Assembly (NCBI GenBank): GCA_950295325.1
Contig: OX485806.1
Coordinates: 13,020,001 to 13,084,000, forward strand
Direction: 5' to 3'
Length of the DNA: 64,000 nt
Source of the DNA: Polytrichum commune
Taxonomy: Eukaryota > Streptophyta > Polytrichopsida > Polytrichales > Polytrichaceae
The translations under genes and the position numbers were made by a program. How positions within the stretch are numbered: position 1 is the stretch's first letter; every line of letters starts with the position of its first letter. The notes beneath the pieces are model-generated. The model saw only the letters and a program-made list of their open reading frames with translations, was not told where the DNA came from and did not search any database. Positions 19,818 to 32,492 of this stretch are shown in pieces.

Positions 19818-21793
19818 TGTGAGGCCAAACCCCCCACCCTTAAGCGTCCGTAGTCCGAGTAGTGGGTTTGGGCTCACATTCCTCCGCGGTATTGGATTTG
19901 GACTTGGATGAGTCCATAGTGCAAGGTTCACCCTTCAAGTGGTCTTGGATTTAACTAGCTCCTTCATAAACCCAGCTCCTTCATAAACCCAGCTCTTTAC
20001 TTTCTAACTAAACAAACCCAGGTCCTTCATAAACCCAGCTCTTTACTTTCTAACTAAACAAACCCAGCTCCTTCATAAACCCAGCTCCTTCATGAACCCA
20101 CAACTTTGTAGTTGTAATACCCAACTACCTCACTAATTATTCAAGCCCTTAACTAATCTTCCTACCTAATTTCCCTAATTCTACTAACAACCCCTTTCTA
20201 ATCACACAATTCTTCTCTAATCCTAAAATCCTAAAATCCTAGAGAGGAGAGGGGGAGAGAGAATTTCCTAACTTCACTAAGACTAACTAATCCACACAAG
20301 TATATTTTTGCACTCATCACAACATCAAGTGCTCAACTCTTAAACATGGAACTTGCAACCACGTGTATTCAAAACATGAACTTTAAGTACCACAAATTGG
20401 AATCATGAATTAACTTTAAAATCCTTCACGTCAACACTAATTCTACCAAGAGGTCAAGCCCTCTTCAAGGCTAACAAGCCTTGGCTCTCAAACTAAAAAC
20501 TAAGCACACGCATGTGCTCCAATATGGCTTCCCACACCCACACTTATAACTCGTGGGGTGCCTTGGAGCACAAAGGAAAGAGAGGATGAGTGAGGGAAGA
20601 ATGAGGGATTATATAGTAAGCTTGAGGGGGTGAGCACCCTCAAGGCTCACGATAAGCCCTTGAGATTTCCTCCTACTTAGTAGGCGCCAATCCTATCTTC
20701 TAAGCCTTCCTCCCTCAAATGATCAACAAGGATCATAATTCGAACATTTAACTAGCCTTGGCTTTCTACCTACCACACTTTACCAAACTTGGGATGCTTC
20801 AACCCAAACTTAGCCTCCTTCGCTTTCCGCCGCCATAACTTTCTCCCCTTACTTTTCCAAATCGTCGCTCACCACTTAATTCAAACCACGATGCTTAACT
20901 CGTGATTTGATTGGTGCTTTGAGAATTTGCTTATCCTCCACCTTGCATTCTTCCTTGGGCCTTCCCCATTAAGTGGCCATGATGAGGTGGTCCACTTGTG
21001 CGCTCCATGTGATCCTCCATTCATCCCAATTCGAATGCACTTACCTCTTGAGTCACTTTGGTTGTCTCCATCCATTTGTACTAGCCTACTCACTAACTAC
21101 TCAATCCAAGTTCTCCTTCTAACTCACGATAAGCCCTTGAAATTTCCTCCTACTTAGTAGGCGCCAATCCTATCTTCTAAGCCTTCCTCCCTCAAATGAT
21201 CAACAAGGATCATAATTCGAACATTTAACTAGCCTTGGCTTTCTACCTACCACACTTTACCAAACTTGGGATGCTTCAACCCAAACTTAGCCTCCTTCGC
21301 TTTCCGCCGCCATAACTTTCTCCCCTTACTTTCCCAAATCGTCGCTCACCACTTAATTCAAACCACGATGCTTAACTCGTGATTTGATTGGTGCTTTGAG
21401 AATTTGCTTATCCTCCACCTTGCATTCTTCCTTGGGCCTTCCCCATTAAGTGGCCATGATGAGGTGGTCCACTTGTGCGCTCCATCTGATCCTCCATTCA
21501 TCCCAATTCGAATGCACTTGCCTCTTGAGTCACTTTGGTTGTCTCCATCCATTTGTACTAGCCTACTCACTAACTACTCAATCCAAGTTCTCCTTACCTA
21601 TCCTCATTCACTCAAATCCTTCCGAAGGTAAAAACACAATAACAACTCACATCCTAGCCTCTTACAACATGGTACTTCTAAGACTAACATTTCACTCTTT
21701 TTATATTTTTGTGAAGTAACATGCTACTTCAAAGTGCATCAACTAACGTTTCAAGGGTCTAAGACTAAATGTGGGCACCCTTTTGGGCTCACA
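19818..21793 (-). repeat. G 5' LTR (1,976 bp)
   Basis: It has the same ends as the 3' LTR. The minus-strand TATA box (TATATAATC) is at 20607-20615. It contains a tandem duplication of ~470 bp: about 20650-21118 is repeated at 21124-21590, including the fragment that gives the short frames at 20881-21093 and 21358-21570. Confidence 0.93.
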
Positions 21794-23242
21794 CACTCCA
21801 TAAGCCACCACGAAAGACCACCCCTTGGTAGCCAAGTGCGTGGCTACATTGCAATTACACTCCACTCGACCCACATAGTCCGCCCAATCTCCTTGGTCCG
21901 CCCCCACCAAGTTCCTCAAGTATTGCTTCAAGACTCCATTCACACGTTCCGATTTCCCATTCATTTGGGAATGCAAGGTCGTGCTAAACCTTAGTTTCAT
22001 TCCGACCTCCTTAGAGCAATGCATTGAAAATGCACTTGTGAACTTTGGATCTTGATCCCACACAATCAGTCTTGGCAACCCGTGGTGCCTCAACCATCCT
22101 TTGAGAAAAGGCTATGCGGTCTCCAACGCGGTGGCGGTTCCCACAATCGGCACCATGTGTGCCAACTTGGCAAACCGCTCTACCATCAACAAGATGGCAT
22201 CATACCCATGTGACTCCGGGAAACTTGTGATCAAGTCCATGCACATACCATGCCATGGCGCCAACGGGATAGGCAACGGTTGCAAGAAGCCGCCTTGCTT
22301 TTGGTAAGAGGCTCGGTTCACTTTGCACTTTGATTCAAGCCTTCACAATGTGGGCTATATCTTCCTTTATGCACCGCCAATGGTACCTCTTTGACACATT
22401 CTATGGCGGTTTTTTCTTTCTCCTCTATGGTCGGCAATAGGACTATCATATTCCTCCTTCAAAACCGATAGCCTCAACTTGCCTTGTGGCACATATACCC
22501 GACTTTGTTTGCACTTGAACAATCCGTCCACCAACTTAACCTCTTTGAGCACCTTGCTCTTGCGAAGCTCACCTAAAAGCTTTTGTGCTTTGGGGTAGTT
22601 AATTTACCCCTCCCGTATCTTGCATCACAAGTTTCGTTTGCCGGCACACATTAGCCACAAGGTTTGGATGGTTCTCATTGCTTGGAACTCTTCCGGTCTA
22701 CTTCGCGCATCCGGCACCACATTTCCACGGTCCGGTTTGTGGATCAAATCCACCTTCATAAGCGCCAAACTATCATGCCTCCGCAATGACTTGGCGTTCA
22801 CTTATGCTTGTATGTCAAAATACTTTTAGGACACATTGTCCATGTAGACCTTTGCTTTGTGCGACCCCATATAATGTCGCCACATCTTCAAGCAATGCAC
22901 TACGGCAAAGAAGTTCTTTGTCATGAGTTGGTTGTCTTCTTTGACAACCATCGAGCTTTATGCTCCCATATGCAATGGCCATCCATCTTACACAAAATCC
23001 ACCATTGGCAAAGTCATTCACCCCCGTATGCACCTCAAAAGGTTTGTCAAGCTCCGCGAACTTGAGCACGGGCGGCGAAGAGAACTTGCTCTTAAGCTCC
23101 CCAAAGACTTGGTGACAAGGCTCATCCCATTCTTGGGATAGCCATTTCTTTCACGAGTCACACAAGGTCGGACAACCATCGAGCTTCATGCTCCCATATA
23201 CAATGGTCATCCATCGTGCATCAACATCCACCAATGGTAAAG
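21794..23242 (-). mobile_element. W middle piece: integrase, RNase H, connection
   Basis: Between G and X2 the minus strand carries W integrase core (about 21799-22110, HGLPRLIVWDQDPKFTS), integrase zinc module and linker (about 22112-22560), an RNase H end (about 22620-23000) and one connection unit up to the X2 TSD (TAAAG, 23238-23242). It is broken. Confidence 0.85.
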
Positions 23243-24217
23243 TGTCGCAACCCTTGCTAGCCCTCCTTGACCATCTTGCCAATTTTCATTTCCTAGCAAA
23301 GGTTACGAGCGCTAACCATTCGCATTCCGCCATGCTAATGGTTAGCTCCTCTAACCCCGGACCTTATAGTTCATAGGAGGGAACCAACCCTCCTACTTTG
23401 CTTTTGGGACTCACCCCTTAATCGGTAACCCATTTCCCCAATGTGGACTTCCATCCATGGAAGTCCAATCCTATGTTGATCATCGCGTTGCCGGAGCAAC
23501 ACTACAACAACCCGAACCATACTAGGCAACTATGGCCTCACAATGGGCCAATGCCCATGGAGGCCGTGCCGTTCGGCCTCGGGTGGGTGAGGCCACACCA
23601 CCTCACCCATATAAGCCTCTAGGACTCTACGCGGGGCCCCTACCCCACCGTCAACCAACCTCTTGTCTCTCTACCAAGAGTTGGGGCCAAGTGGACATTT
23701 TCCCTTAGCCGCTGGGCCTAGAAGCCCCCAGCAGCTTCAGACCATCATAACTTCCTTGTATGATGTCTGATTCCAGCAACCAACCACTCCATCGTCATCT
23801 ACGCTTCACGTCGATGCCGATGGACTCCTCACTTGCCCCATTCGGGCAAGTGGTGAGGAAGTTATGCCTGTTTGAACCTTGGCAGTCCCGGGAATCACTC
23901 CCAGGCAATGCTGTACCAGGGCGCTGTCCCGGGACAGCGCCCCGCTCAAATGGCCATAACTCCTAGCTCACACCTCGGATTGAGGTGTTCTTGAGCATTC
24001 TAGAATCACCACGCCATGAGCTACGCACAGCTCATGGCCTTACCCTTGTGCCTCCTAGTCTTCGTGGATGGGAGGCGTTCCCAACGCCCGGGGACCTCAC
24101 CCACACTAGGATCACTTGGGCCCTCTCACCAACGGCGCCACAAGTCCCGGGTGTCACTCCGGGGTCCCCCTTGTGCCCATGGTGTTTCGGGCACTCCTCA
24201 TGGAGAGGTGCGCGACA
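23243..24217 (-). repeat. X2 3' LTR (975 bp)
   Basis: It is a complete family-A LTR. It is preceded (in element sense) by the polypurine tract at 24218-24232. Confidence 0.95.
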
Positions 24218-24710
24218 CTCACCCCCACCAAACGGAGTCGATGCCCTCATCGACTATACTCGTAGTCGGCACACCAATTCTCAAGTTGCCATCCTCTATG
24301 GTGCGGCATTGTGTTTACCTTAGGGCGCGACCCCCACAATGCATCTTCAAATTTGGCATAGTCCCAAAGGTGTCGTTCCTAGGTGGTCTGTTAACGACCT
24401 TGGATCTCTCATCCAAGGACCTAACCTATACTAGACCGACCTACTTTGGGACTCACTTGGGTTGCCCCTCCTTTGGGGCCGCCCCCGTTAGGCTCCACTA
24501 GCCTAACGTGACACATCTAGGCGAGACCTCAACGCTTCCACTAAGTTGTCTCGGTTGCAACTCCGAGATGGCTTTCCATTGTTAAGCCACGCCTCGATCG
24601 CACGGGGGTGATGCCAAGTCCCGCCCGACTCGGTTCCCACTTTGCTCTTTCGAGACATGGGTTCATGACTCCCATGCGCCAACTCTCGTTAGCTCGCGGG
24701 TAGCACTTTT
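24218..24710 (-). other. X2 3' untranslated region and polypurine tract
   Basis: In element sense the stretch ends GGTGGGGGTGAG directly before the LTR, a good polypurine tract for plus-strand DNA priming. The same ~490-bp region precedes the LTR at 40027 (Q) and, shortened, the one at 41402 (R), but is missing from W. Confidence 0.85.
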
Positions 24711-27700
24711 ATGAGCACGCGCCATCACCTTGTCCCCGCCCGGACAAGCCCACAACTAAGAAGTTTCTTGGTTTTATCCAAGGCCCCTCCAACCCATGGC
24801 CCCCAATTACTCGGCTTACCCAACCTAGTTTGGCATGTCTATTCCCCCTCTTCCACTAACCAAGCACAAGTACAAGACTAGGACCTCATCTCATACTTTT
24901 CTCTTTGCACCACTAAAGTTTGGACTTTATTCCCTCAAGCCAAAGAGCAAGTTCATGTTGTGGAGTAATTAACCTCGAAGCTAACTGTGCTACTAGCGTC
25001 TCTCCCCCACTAAAGGAGATTGATGTCCTCATCAATGCCTATGCTTCATTTTATTGGAATCCTTAGCCTTAGTTTCTTCAAAGTGCTTCACCAATTCATT
25101 GGTGTTGACCATGTCTCTTGCCGCCACCCAAGCGGTTTCTTTCTCATGGTATCCTCACCATTTCACCAAGTACTCCTTTGTACATTTTCTTTCATTTTCA
25201 CTTGGGCTTCCTACACTTGAGGATGCCCTCCTACCTCATGTTCCAAATGACCTCCACAAGGTCGGGACGTGGCATAACCACTTGCTTGTGTTCGGGCCAC
25301 AAGGTGTCGTCCTAAAATGACTTTCGTAATGAGACATGAAATGTCGGATGCACTTTGATCTCCGGCGGTAATTCCAACTTATACATGTCCTTGAACACTT
25401 GTTCCACAATGGAAAACGAAGCTCCAATTTTGGACATGAACTTTTGCAGTAAGGCCTTTGGGCAAGGTGAAGTTGTCCACATTCAACAACACCTTATTGG
25501 CCCACCTCATACTCCACTTCGCGTCTTCCGGCATTGATTTGCACTCCGTAGCACCTTCGGGTTTTTTCCACCAACAACTTGGTCATCTCCAAGACTTGTT
25601 TACCATCCTTGGCCAAGTCCTCACCATCTTGGTTAAACTCTAGTGTTGAATGTGCCCCCTCGAGAGCTAGGTTAATAGGTTGGAGCGCATCCACTCCATA
25701 AGCCACCACCAAAGACCACCCCTTGGTAGCCAAGTGCGTGGCTACATTGCAATTACACTCCACTCGACCCACATAGTCCGCCCAATCTCCTTGGTCCGCC
25801 CCCACCAAGTTCCTCAAGTATTGCTTCAAGACTCCATTCACATGCTCCGCTTTCCCATTCATTTGGGAATGCAAGGCCGTGCTAAACCTTAGTTTCATTC
25901 CGACCTCCTTAGAGAAATGCATTGAAAATGCACTTGTGAACTTTGGATCTTGATCCCACACAATCAGTCTTGGCAACCCGTGGTGCCTCAACCATCCTTT
26001 GAGAAAAGGCTATGCGGTCTCCAACGCGGTGGCGGTTCCCACAATCGGCACCATGTGTGCCAACTTGGCAAACCGCTCTACCATCAACAAGATGGCATCA
26101 TACCCATGTGACTCCGGCAAACTTGTGATCAAGTCCATGCACATACTATGCCATGGCGCCGACGGGATAGGCAACGGTTGCAAGAAACCGCCTTGCTTTT
26201 GGTAAGAGGCTCGGTTCACTTGGCATTTTATGCACACCTTCACAAAGTGGGCTATATCCTCCTTTATGCACCGCCAACGGTACCTCTTTGACACCATTCT
26301 ATGGCGGCTTTTTGTTTCTCCTCTATGGCCCGCAATAGGACTATCATATTCTTCCTTCAAAACCGATAGCCTCAACTTGCCTTGTGGCACATACACCCAA
26401 CTTTGCTTGCACTTGAACAATCCGTTCACCAACTTAACCTCTTTGAGCACCTTGCTCTTGCGAAGCTCACCTAAAAGCTTTTGTGCTTTGGGGTAGTTAA
26501 TTTACCCCTCCCGTATCTTGCATCACAAGTTTCTTTTGCCGGCACACATTAGCCACAAGGTTTGGATGGTTCTCATTGCTTGGAACTCTTCCGGTCTACT
26601 TCGCGCATCCGGCACCACATTTCCACGGTCCGGTTTGTGGATCAAATCCACCTTCATAAGCGCCAAACTATCATGCCACCGCAATGACTTGGCGTTCACT
26701 TGCGCTTGTATGTCAAAATTCTCTTAGGACACATTGTCCATGTAGACCTTTGCTTTGTGCGACCTCAAATAGTGTCGCCACATTTTCAAGCAATGCACTA
26801 CGACAAAGAAGTTCTTTGTCATGAGTTGGTTGTCTTCTTTGACAACCATCGAGCTTCATGCTCCCATATACAATGGCCATCCAATTACACATAATCCACC
26901 ATTGGCAAAGTCGCTCACCCCGGTATGCACCTCAAAAGGTTTGTCAAGCTCCGCGAACTTGAGCACGGGCGGCGAAGAGAACTTCATCTTAAGCTCCCCA
27001 ATGGCTTGGTGGCACGGCTCATCCCACTCTTGGGATAGCCATTTCTTGTACAAGCCGGACAAGGTTCGACAACTATGAAGCTTAATGCTCTCATAAGCAA
27101 TGGTCATCCATCTTGGATCAACATCCGCCAATGATAAAGTCCTTCGTCTCCATGTGCACCTCAAAATGCTTATGAAAACCCGGAAACTTAACCATATCTT
27201 GTGAAGGGAACTTGCTCTTGAGCTTCCCAAAGGCTTGGTGACAAGGCTCATCCCACTCTTGGGATAGCCATTTTTTCAACAAATTGACTAAGGTCCTAGC
27301 AACCTTAGAAAAACCTCGAATGAAGTGGTGGTAGTAGTTGGCTAGGCCAACAAATGACCTAAGCCATTTTCTTGAGTCAAGGACCAATTCTCCTTTTGGA
27401 TGGCCTTGATATTCTTCATGTTTGTCACCAACTTCCTTTGTCACCACATACCTCTAGAACTCAATATCTTGTTGAGCAAAGTTATTTTCATTTCTTGGCG
27501 GTAACTTTTGGGCAACACATTGGTGAATACATCATTGTATCTCCCCAACATCCCACCAAAGTGGTTTAGGGGAGGCCCATCTATCCTAGCCTCCCCATAA
27601 GTTCTATCGAGTTGCTCCAATTGAACCACGACTATTATGTTGGCCATTTTTCATTTGGTCCATTAAGACCAAATTCAACTTGGGTCCTCCTACCATAGGA

Positions 27701-28175
27701 GTCCTTATCAATTTGAACTTCATCTCTTTGCCATTATGACACATCATAATGCACCGCAAGCACACCGGCTTGCACCTCACATCTCTCATGTGAGTTTCAA
27801 AGAAGGTGACCTTTCCAATGACATGCACCTCATTTATTTCACATAGAGTGAAATGTTGACAAAAATCTAATGTCCCACATCAAAAGGTTACATGCATCGC
27901 CGCCTCCTTTGCTTCATGCGGTTCGCCCTTTGCAAACCGTACTTTGGTGGGCTTGCCGGCTCTACCCGTCCGCGAGCCCCAACCCCCTTGTGAGCTTTCG
28001 GCTCATGAAAGAGTCCGTTGCCTCTTTGACAACTCATGAGACATATCTCCCATTCATTTGAGCCTCAAGGTATACATGACTTGGCCTTGGCTTAAGGCTA
28101 CTAGCCTTGGCCACAAAGCCACCATCTAATTCTCCGTCCACCGCAACAATATGTTTTGGCTCGGTCCGCAAAGCC

Positions 28176-28445
28176 AACTTTTAACATTTCGTCCGGGGGA
28201 CGAATTGGTTTAGTGCCACAAAAGCAATTTCCAATAATTTGTCCACAAAACAAACATGTTTTCCCTTGATAGCACAAAGCCACCTTCCCACACTCCGTAT
28301 GCGGCACGAACATGAATTGCCTTGGTAGGACAAACCCACCTTCCAACATTCCGTCCGCGGCATGAGTATGATTTGCCTTGGAAGCATAAAGCCACCTTTC
28401 AACATTCCGTTAGCGGCACCAACATATTTTGCCTAAGTAAAATGA
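28176..28445 (-). repeat. 56-bp tandem repeats in the family-A leader
   Basis: Three units of exactly 56 bp are flanked by two shorter degenerate ones. Each carries a GTCCGCGGCAC-like core (CCGCGG). Matching arrays lie at about 31574-31850 (W) and 8620-8715 plus 34447-34560 (V). The unit length is not a multiple of three, so a conserved repeated peptide is unlikely. Confidence 0.8.
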
Positions 28446-29097
28446 ACCAAACAATTTGCACTCATTTCTTTGGGACCAACTTTGGCTAAAGCCACTTGTG
28501 GTGATGCGCCCCCAAACTTTTCTTCGGGACCATCGGATTCAATGATCTTGCAAACTTGATGATCCCCACCATGTCCTCAAGAAGCCTTGGGGACTTAAAC
28601 AAGGCATCCACCACCCGCTTTTAAAACCCCACCTAAAACGATGCATTTCTTAGAAAGCTCGTCCGTTTTAGGTGTATCCTTCATTTGTGCGTTTGAATAG
28701 CGCACATAGGCCTTAAGAGGCCCCGGGTGCCTCATTAGCACCAAGTTCATTTCAACATCCGAACCTTCGAAGCATCTCGAATTGAAATTTCAATCCAACA
28801 TTAATACCCTCCAAGGTTTTGGGTGCATTCGGTATTCTAGGTCCCAAATACTATTTGAGGTTTGCGGGAGCCCTTTCAAAGGACACCTCCATTTTCCTCA
28901 CCGAATCCACCCTCATGCCCACCATTACCATTAAAATCAATGGTATGGTCAAACTCCATTTGCACATGATCCTTGTTCCAATTTGAGCCTCACAACCTTT
29001 TGGAAACCCCGGGCTCACCATCATAACCCGCATTTTTGATACCCATGTTTCCCTCAAAGTGCGAGCTCAAAACTTGGAACCCTGCTCTGATACCAAG

Positions 29098-30072
29098 TGT
29101 CGCAACCCTTGCTAGCCCTCCTTGACCATCTTGCCAATTTTCATTTCCTAGCAAAGGTTACGAGCGCTAACCATTCGCATTCCGCCATGCTAATGGTTAG
29201 CTCCTCCTACCCCGGACCTTATAGTTCATAGGAGGGAACCAACCCTCCTACTTTGATTTCGGGACTCACCCCTTAATCGGTAACCCATTTCCCCAATGTG
29301 GACTTCCATCCATGGAAGTCCAATCCTATGTTGATCATCGCGTTGCCGGAGCAACACTACAACAACCCGAACCATACTAGGCAACTATGGCCTCACAATG
29401 GGCCAATGCCCATGGAGGCCGTGCCGTTCGGCCTCGGGTGGGTGAGGCCACACCACCTCACCCATATAAGCCTCTAGGACTCTACGCGGGGCCCCTACCC
29501 CACCGTCAACCAACCTCTTGTCTCTCTACCAAGAGTTGGGGCCAAGTGGACATTTTCCATTAGCCGCTGGGCCTAGAAGCCCCCAGCAGCTTCAGACCAT
29601 CATAACTTCCTTGTATGATGTCTGATTCCAGCAACCAACCACTCCATCGTCATCTACGCTTCACGTCGATGCCGATGGACTCCTCACTTGCCCCATTCGG
29701 GCAAGTGGTGAGGAAGTTATGCCTGTTTGAACCTTGGCAGTCCCGGGAATCACTCCCAGGCAATGCTGTACCAGGGCGCTGTCCCGGGACAGCGCCCCGC
29801 TCAAATGGCCATAACTCCTAGCTCACACCTCGGATTGAGGTGTTCTTGAGCATTCTAGAATCACCACGCCATGAGCTACGCACAGCTCATGGCCTTACCC
29901 TTGTGCCTCCTAGTCTTCGTGGATGGGAGGCGTTCCCAACGCCCGGGGACCTCACCCACACTAGGATCACTTGGGCCCTCTCACCAACGGCGCCACAAGT
30001 CCCGGGTGTCACTCCGGGGTCCCCCTTGTGCCCATGGTGTTTCGGGCACTCCTCATGGAGAGGTGCGCGACA
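29098..30072 (-). repeat. X2 5' LTR (975 bp)
   Basis: It is a complete family-A LTR. The initiator-Met-type primer site lies directly to its left (about 29076-29095), and the TSD TAAAG to its right. Confidence 0.95.
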
Positions 30073-32492
30073 TAAAGTCACTCGCCCCCGTATGCACCTC
30101 AAAAGGTTTGTCAAACTCCAAAAACTTGAGCACGGGTGGCGAATAGAACTTCGTCTTAAGCTCCTCAAAGACTTGGTGGCAAGGCTCATCCCACTCTTGG
30201 GATAGCCATTTCTTGCACAAGTTGGACAAGGTTGAACAACCATCAAGCTTCATGCTCTTATATGCAATGGCCATGCATTTTGCCTTAACATCCGCCAATG
30301 GTAAAGTCACCCGCCCCCGTATGCACCTCAAAGGTTTGCCAACTCCACGAACTTGAGCACGGGCGGCGACGAGAACTTGGTCTTAAGCTTCCCGAAGGCT
30401 TTGTGGCAAGGCTCATCCCACTCTTGGGATAACCATTTCTTGCACACGCCGGACAAGGTTCAACAACCATGGAGGTTAATGCTCCCATAAGCAATGGTCA
30501 TCCATCTTGGATCAACATCCGCCAATGGTAAAGTCCTTCGCCTCCATGTGCACCTCAAAATGCTTACGAAAATCCGGAAACTTAACCACATCTTGTGAAG
30601 AGAACTTACTCTTGAGCTCCCCAAAGGCTTGGTGACAAGGCTCATCCCACTCTTGGGATAGCCATTTTCCTCAATAAGTTGATTAAGGTCCTAGCAACCT
30701 TCAAAAACTCTTGAATGAAGTGGTGGTAGTAGTTGGCTAGGCCAACAAATGACCTAAGCATTTTTTTGAATGAAGGGCCAATTCTCCTTTTGGATTGCTT
30801 TGACATTCTTCATGTTCATCCACCAACGTCCTTTGTCACCACATACCTCAAGAACTCAATCTCTCGTTGAGCAAAGTTATTTTTCACTCCTTGGCGGTAA
30901 TTTTTTTGGGCAACACATTGGTGAATACATCCTTGTATCTCACCAACATCCCACCAATGTGATTTGGGGGAGGCCCATCTTTCCTCGCCTCCCCATACGT
31001 TCTTTGGAGTTGCTCCAATTGAACCACGACAATTATGTTTATATTTTGCATTTGGTCCATTAAGACCAAATTCAACTTGGGTCCTCCTACCATAGGAGTC
31101 CTTGTCAATTTGAACTTCAATTCTTTGCTATTATGACACATCATAATGCATTGCAAACACCCGGCTTGCACCTCACATCTATCATGTGAGTTTCAAAGAA
31201 GGCGGCCTTCACAATGACATGTATTTCATCTATTTCACTTGGTGTGAAATTTTGACAAAAATCCAATGTCCCACATTGAAAGGTTACATGCATCGCGGCC
31301 TCCTTTGTCTCATGCGGTTCGCCCTTTCCAAACCGCACCTTGGTGGGCTTGCCCACTCTATCAATTGGCAAGCCCCAACTCCCTTGTGAGCTTTGGGCTC
31401 ATGAAAGAGTCCATTGCCTCTTTATCAACTCATGAGACATATCTCCCATTCATTTGAGCCTCAAGGTACAAAAGACTTGGCCTCGGCTTAAGGGTACTAG
31501 CCTTGGCCACAATGCCATCGTCTTACATTTGGTCCTCCGCAACTTGGCTTGGCTTGGTCCGCAAAGCCAACTTCAAACATTTCGTGCGCGGGACAAATTG
31601 GTTTGGTGCCACAAAACCAATTTCTAATAGTTTGTCCGCAAAACAAACATGTTTTGACTTGGTAGCACAAAGCCACCTTCCCACACTCCGTCCGCGGCAC
31701 GAACATGAATTGCCTTGGTAGGACAAACCCACCTCCCAACATTCCGTCCGCGGCACAAGTATGATTTGCTTTGGAAGCATAAAGCCTCCTTTCAACATTC
31801 CGTCCGCGGCACCAACATGTTTTGCCTAAGTAAAATGGACCAAACAATTTGCACTCATTTCTTTGGGACCTACTTTGGCTAAAGTCACTTGTGGTGATGC
31901 GCCGCCAAACTTCTCTTTGGGACCATCGGCTTCAATGCTCTTGCGAACTTGATGGTCCCCACCATGTCCTAAAAAAACCTTGGGGACTTAAACAAAGCAT
32001 CCACCACCCGCTTTTAAAACCCCACCTAAAACGATGCATTTCTTAGAAAGCTCGTCCGTTTTAGGTGTATCCTTCATTTGTGCGTTTGAATAGCGCACAT
32101 AGGCCTTAAGAGGCCATGGGTGCCTCATTAGCACCAAGTTCATTTCAACATCCGAACCTTCGAAGCATCTCGAATTGAATTTCAATCCAACATTAATACC
32201 CTCCAAGGTTTTGGGTGCATTCGGTATTCTAGGCCCCAAATGTTTTTTTTGAGGTTTGCGGGAGCCCTTTTCAAAGCACTCCTCCATTTTCCTTACCAAA
32301 TCCACCCTCATGCCCACCATTGTCATTAGAACCAATGGTATGGTCAAATTCCACTTGCACATGATCCTTGTTCCAATTTGAGCCTCACAACCTTTTGGAA
32401 ACCCCGGGCTCACCATCATAACCCGCATTTTTGATAGCCATGTTTCCCTCAAAGTGCGAGCTCAAAACTTGGAACCCTGCTCTGATACCAAG
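30073..32492 (-). mobile_element. W 5' internal piece: leader, protease-like block, connection units
   Basis: Read on the minus strand from 32492, this has the primer site, the ~1-kb leader or gag region with 56-bp repeats (about 31574-31850), a protease-like block (about 30884-31480, with LTRTPMVGGPKLNLVLMDQ) and three connection units (markers near 30660, 30431 and 30203). A fourth unit lies across X2 near 23133. It is broken. Confidence 0.85.

Larger units (their letters stand above)
10776..21793 (-). mobile_element. Element G: whole-looking Ty3/gypsy, 11.0 kb
   Basis: G is a non-chromodomain gypsy element on the minus strand. Both ends carry the TGTGAG/CTCACA terminal inverted repeat and a perfect TSD, CACTC (10771-10775 and 21794-21798). 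It has a 3' LTR (10776-12620), one uninterrupted gag-pol frame (12682-18921), a ~0.9-kb leader with a primer-site-like TGGTGCGTCCGCCGGGAG directly inside the 5' LTR, and a 5' LTR (19818-21793). The shared parts of the two LTRs look nearly identical by eye, so the insertion is recent. It looks whole. Confidence 0.95.
23243..30072 (-). mobile_element. Element X2: young, complete-structure family-A copy
   Basis: X2 has two 975-bp LTRs, a primer site, a polypurine tract and a perfect TSD (TAAAG at 23238-23242 and 30073-30077), and is 6,830 bp long on the minus strand. Going from right to left it holds a leader with 56-bp repeats, a protease-like block (about 27440-27900), two RT-RNase H connection units (about 26860-27300), RNase H, integrase (25494-26450), a chromodomain-like region (25020-25430) and a 490-bp 3' untranslated part. 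I see no RT palm motif. The LTRs differ at only about five places by eye, yet the coding region is interrupted many times. Known family biology says such a copy must have moved with proteins from elsewhere. Confidence 0.93.

Noticed and set aside
28176-28445. CRISPR-like or satellite array
   Set aside because: Only about five units, no spacer pattern, and the same array sits at the same place in several copies of one retroelement.
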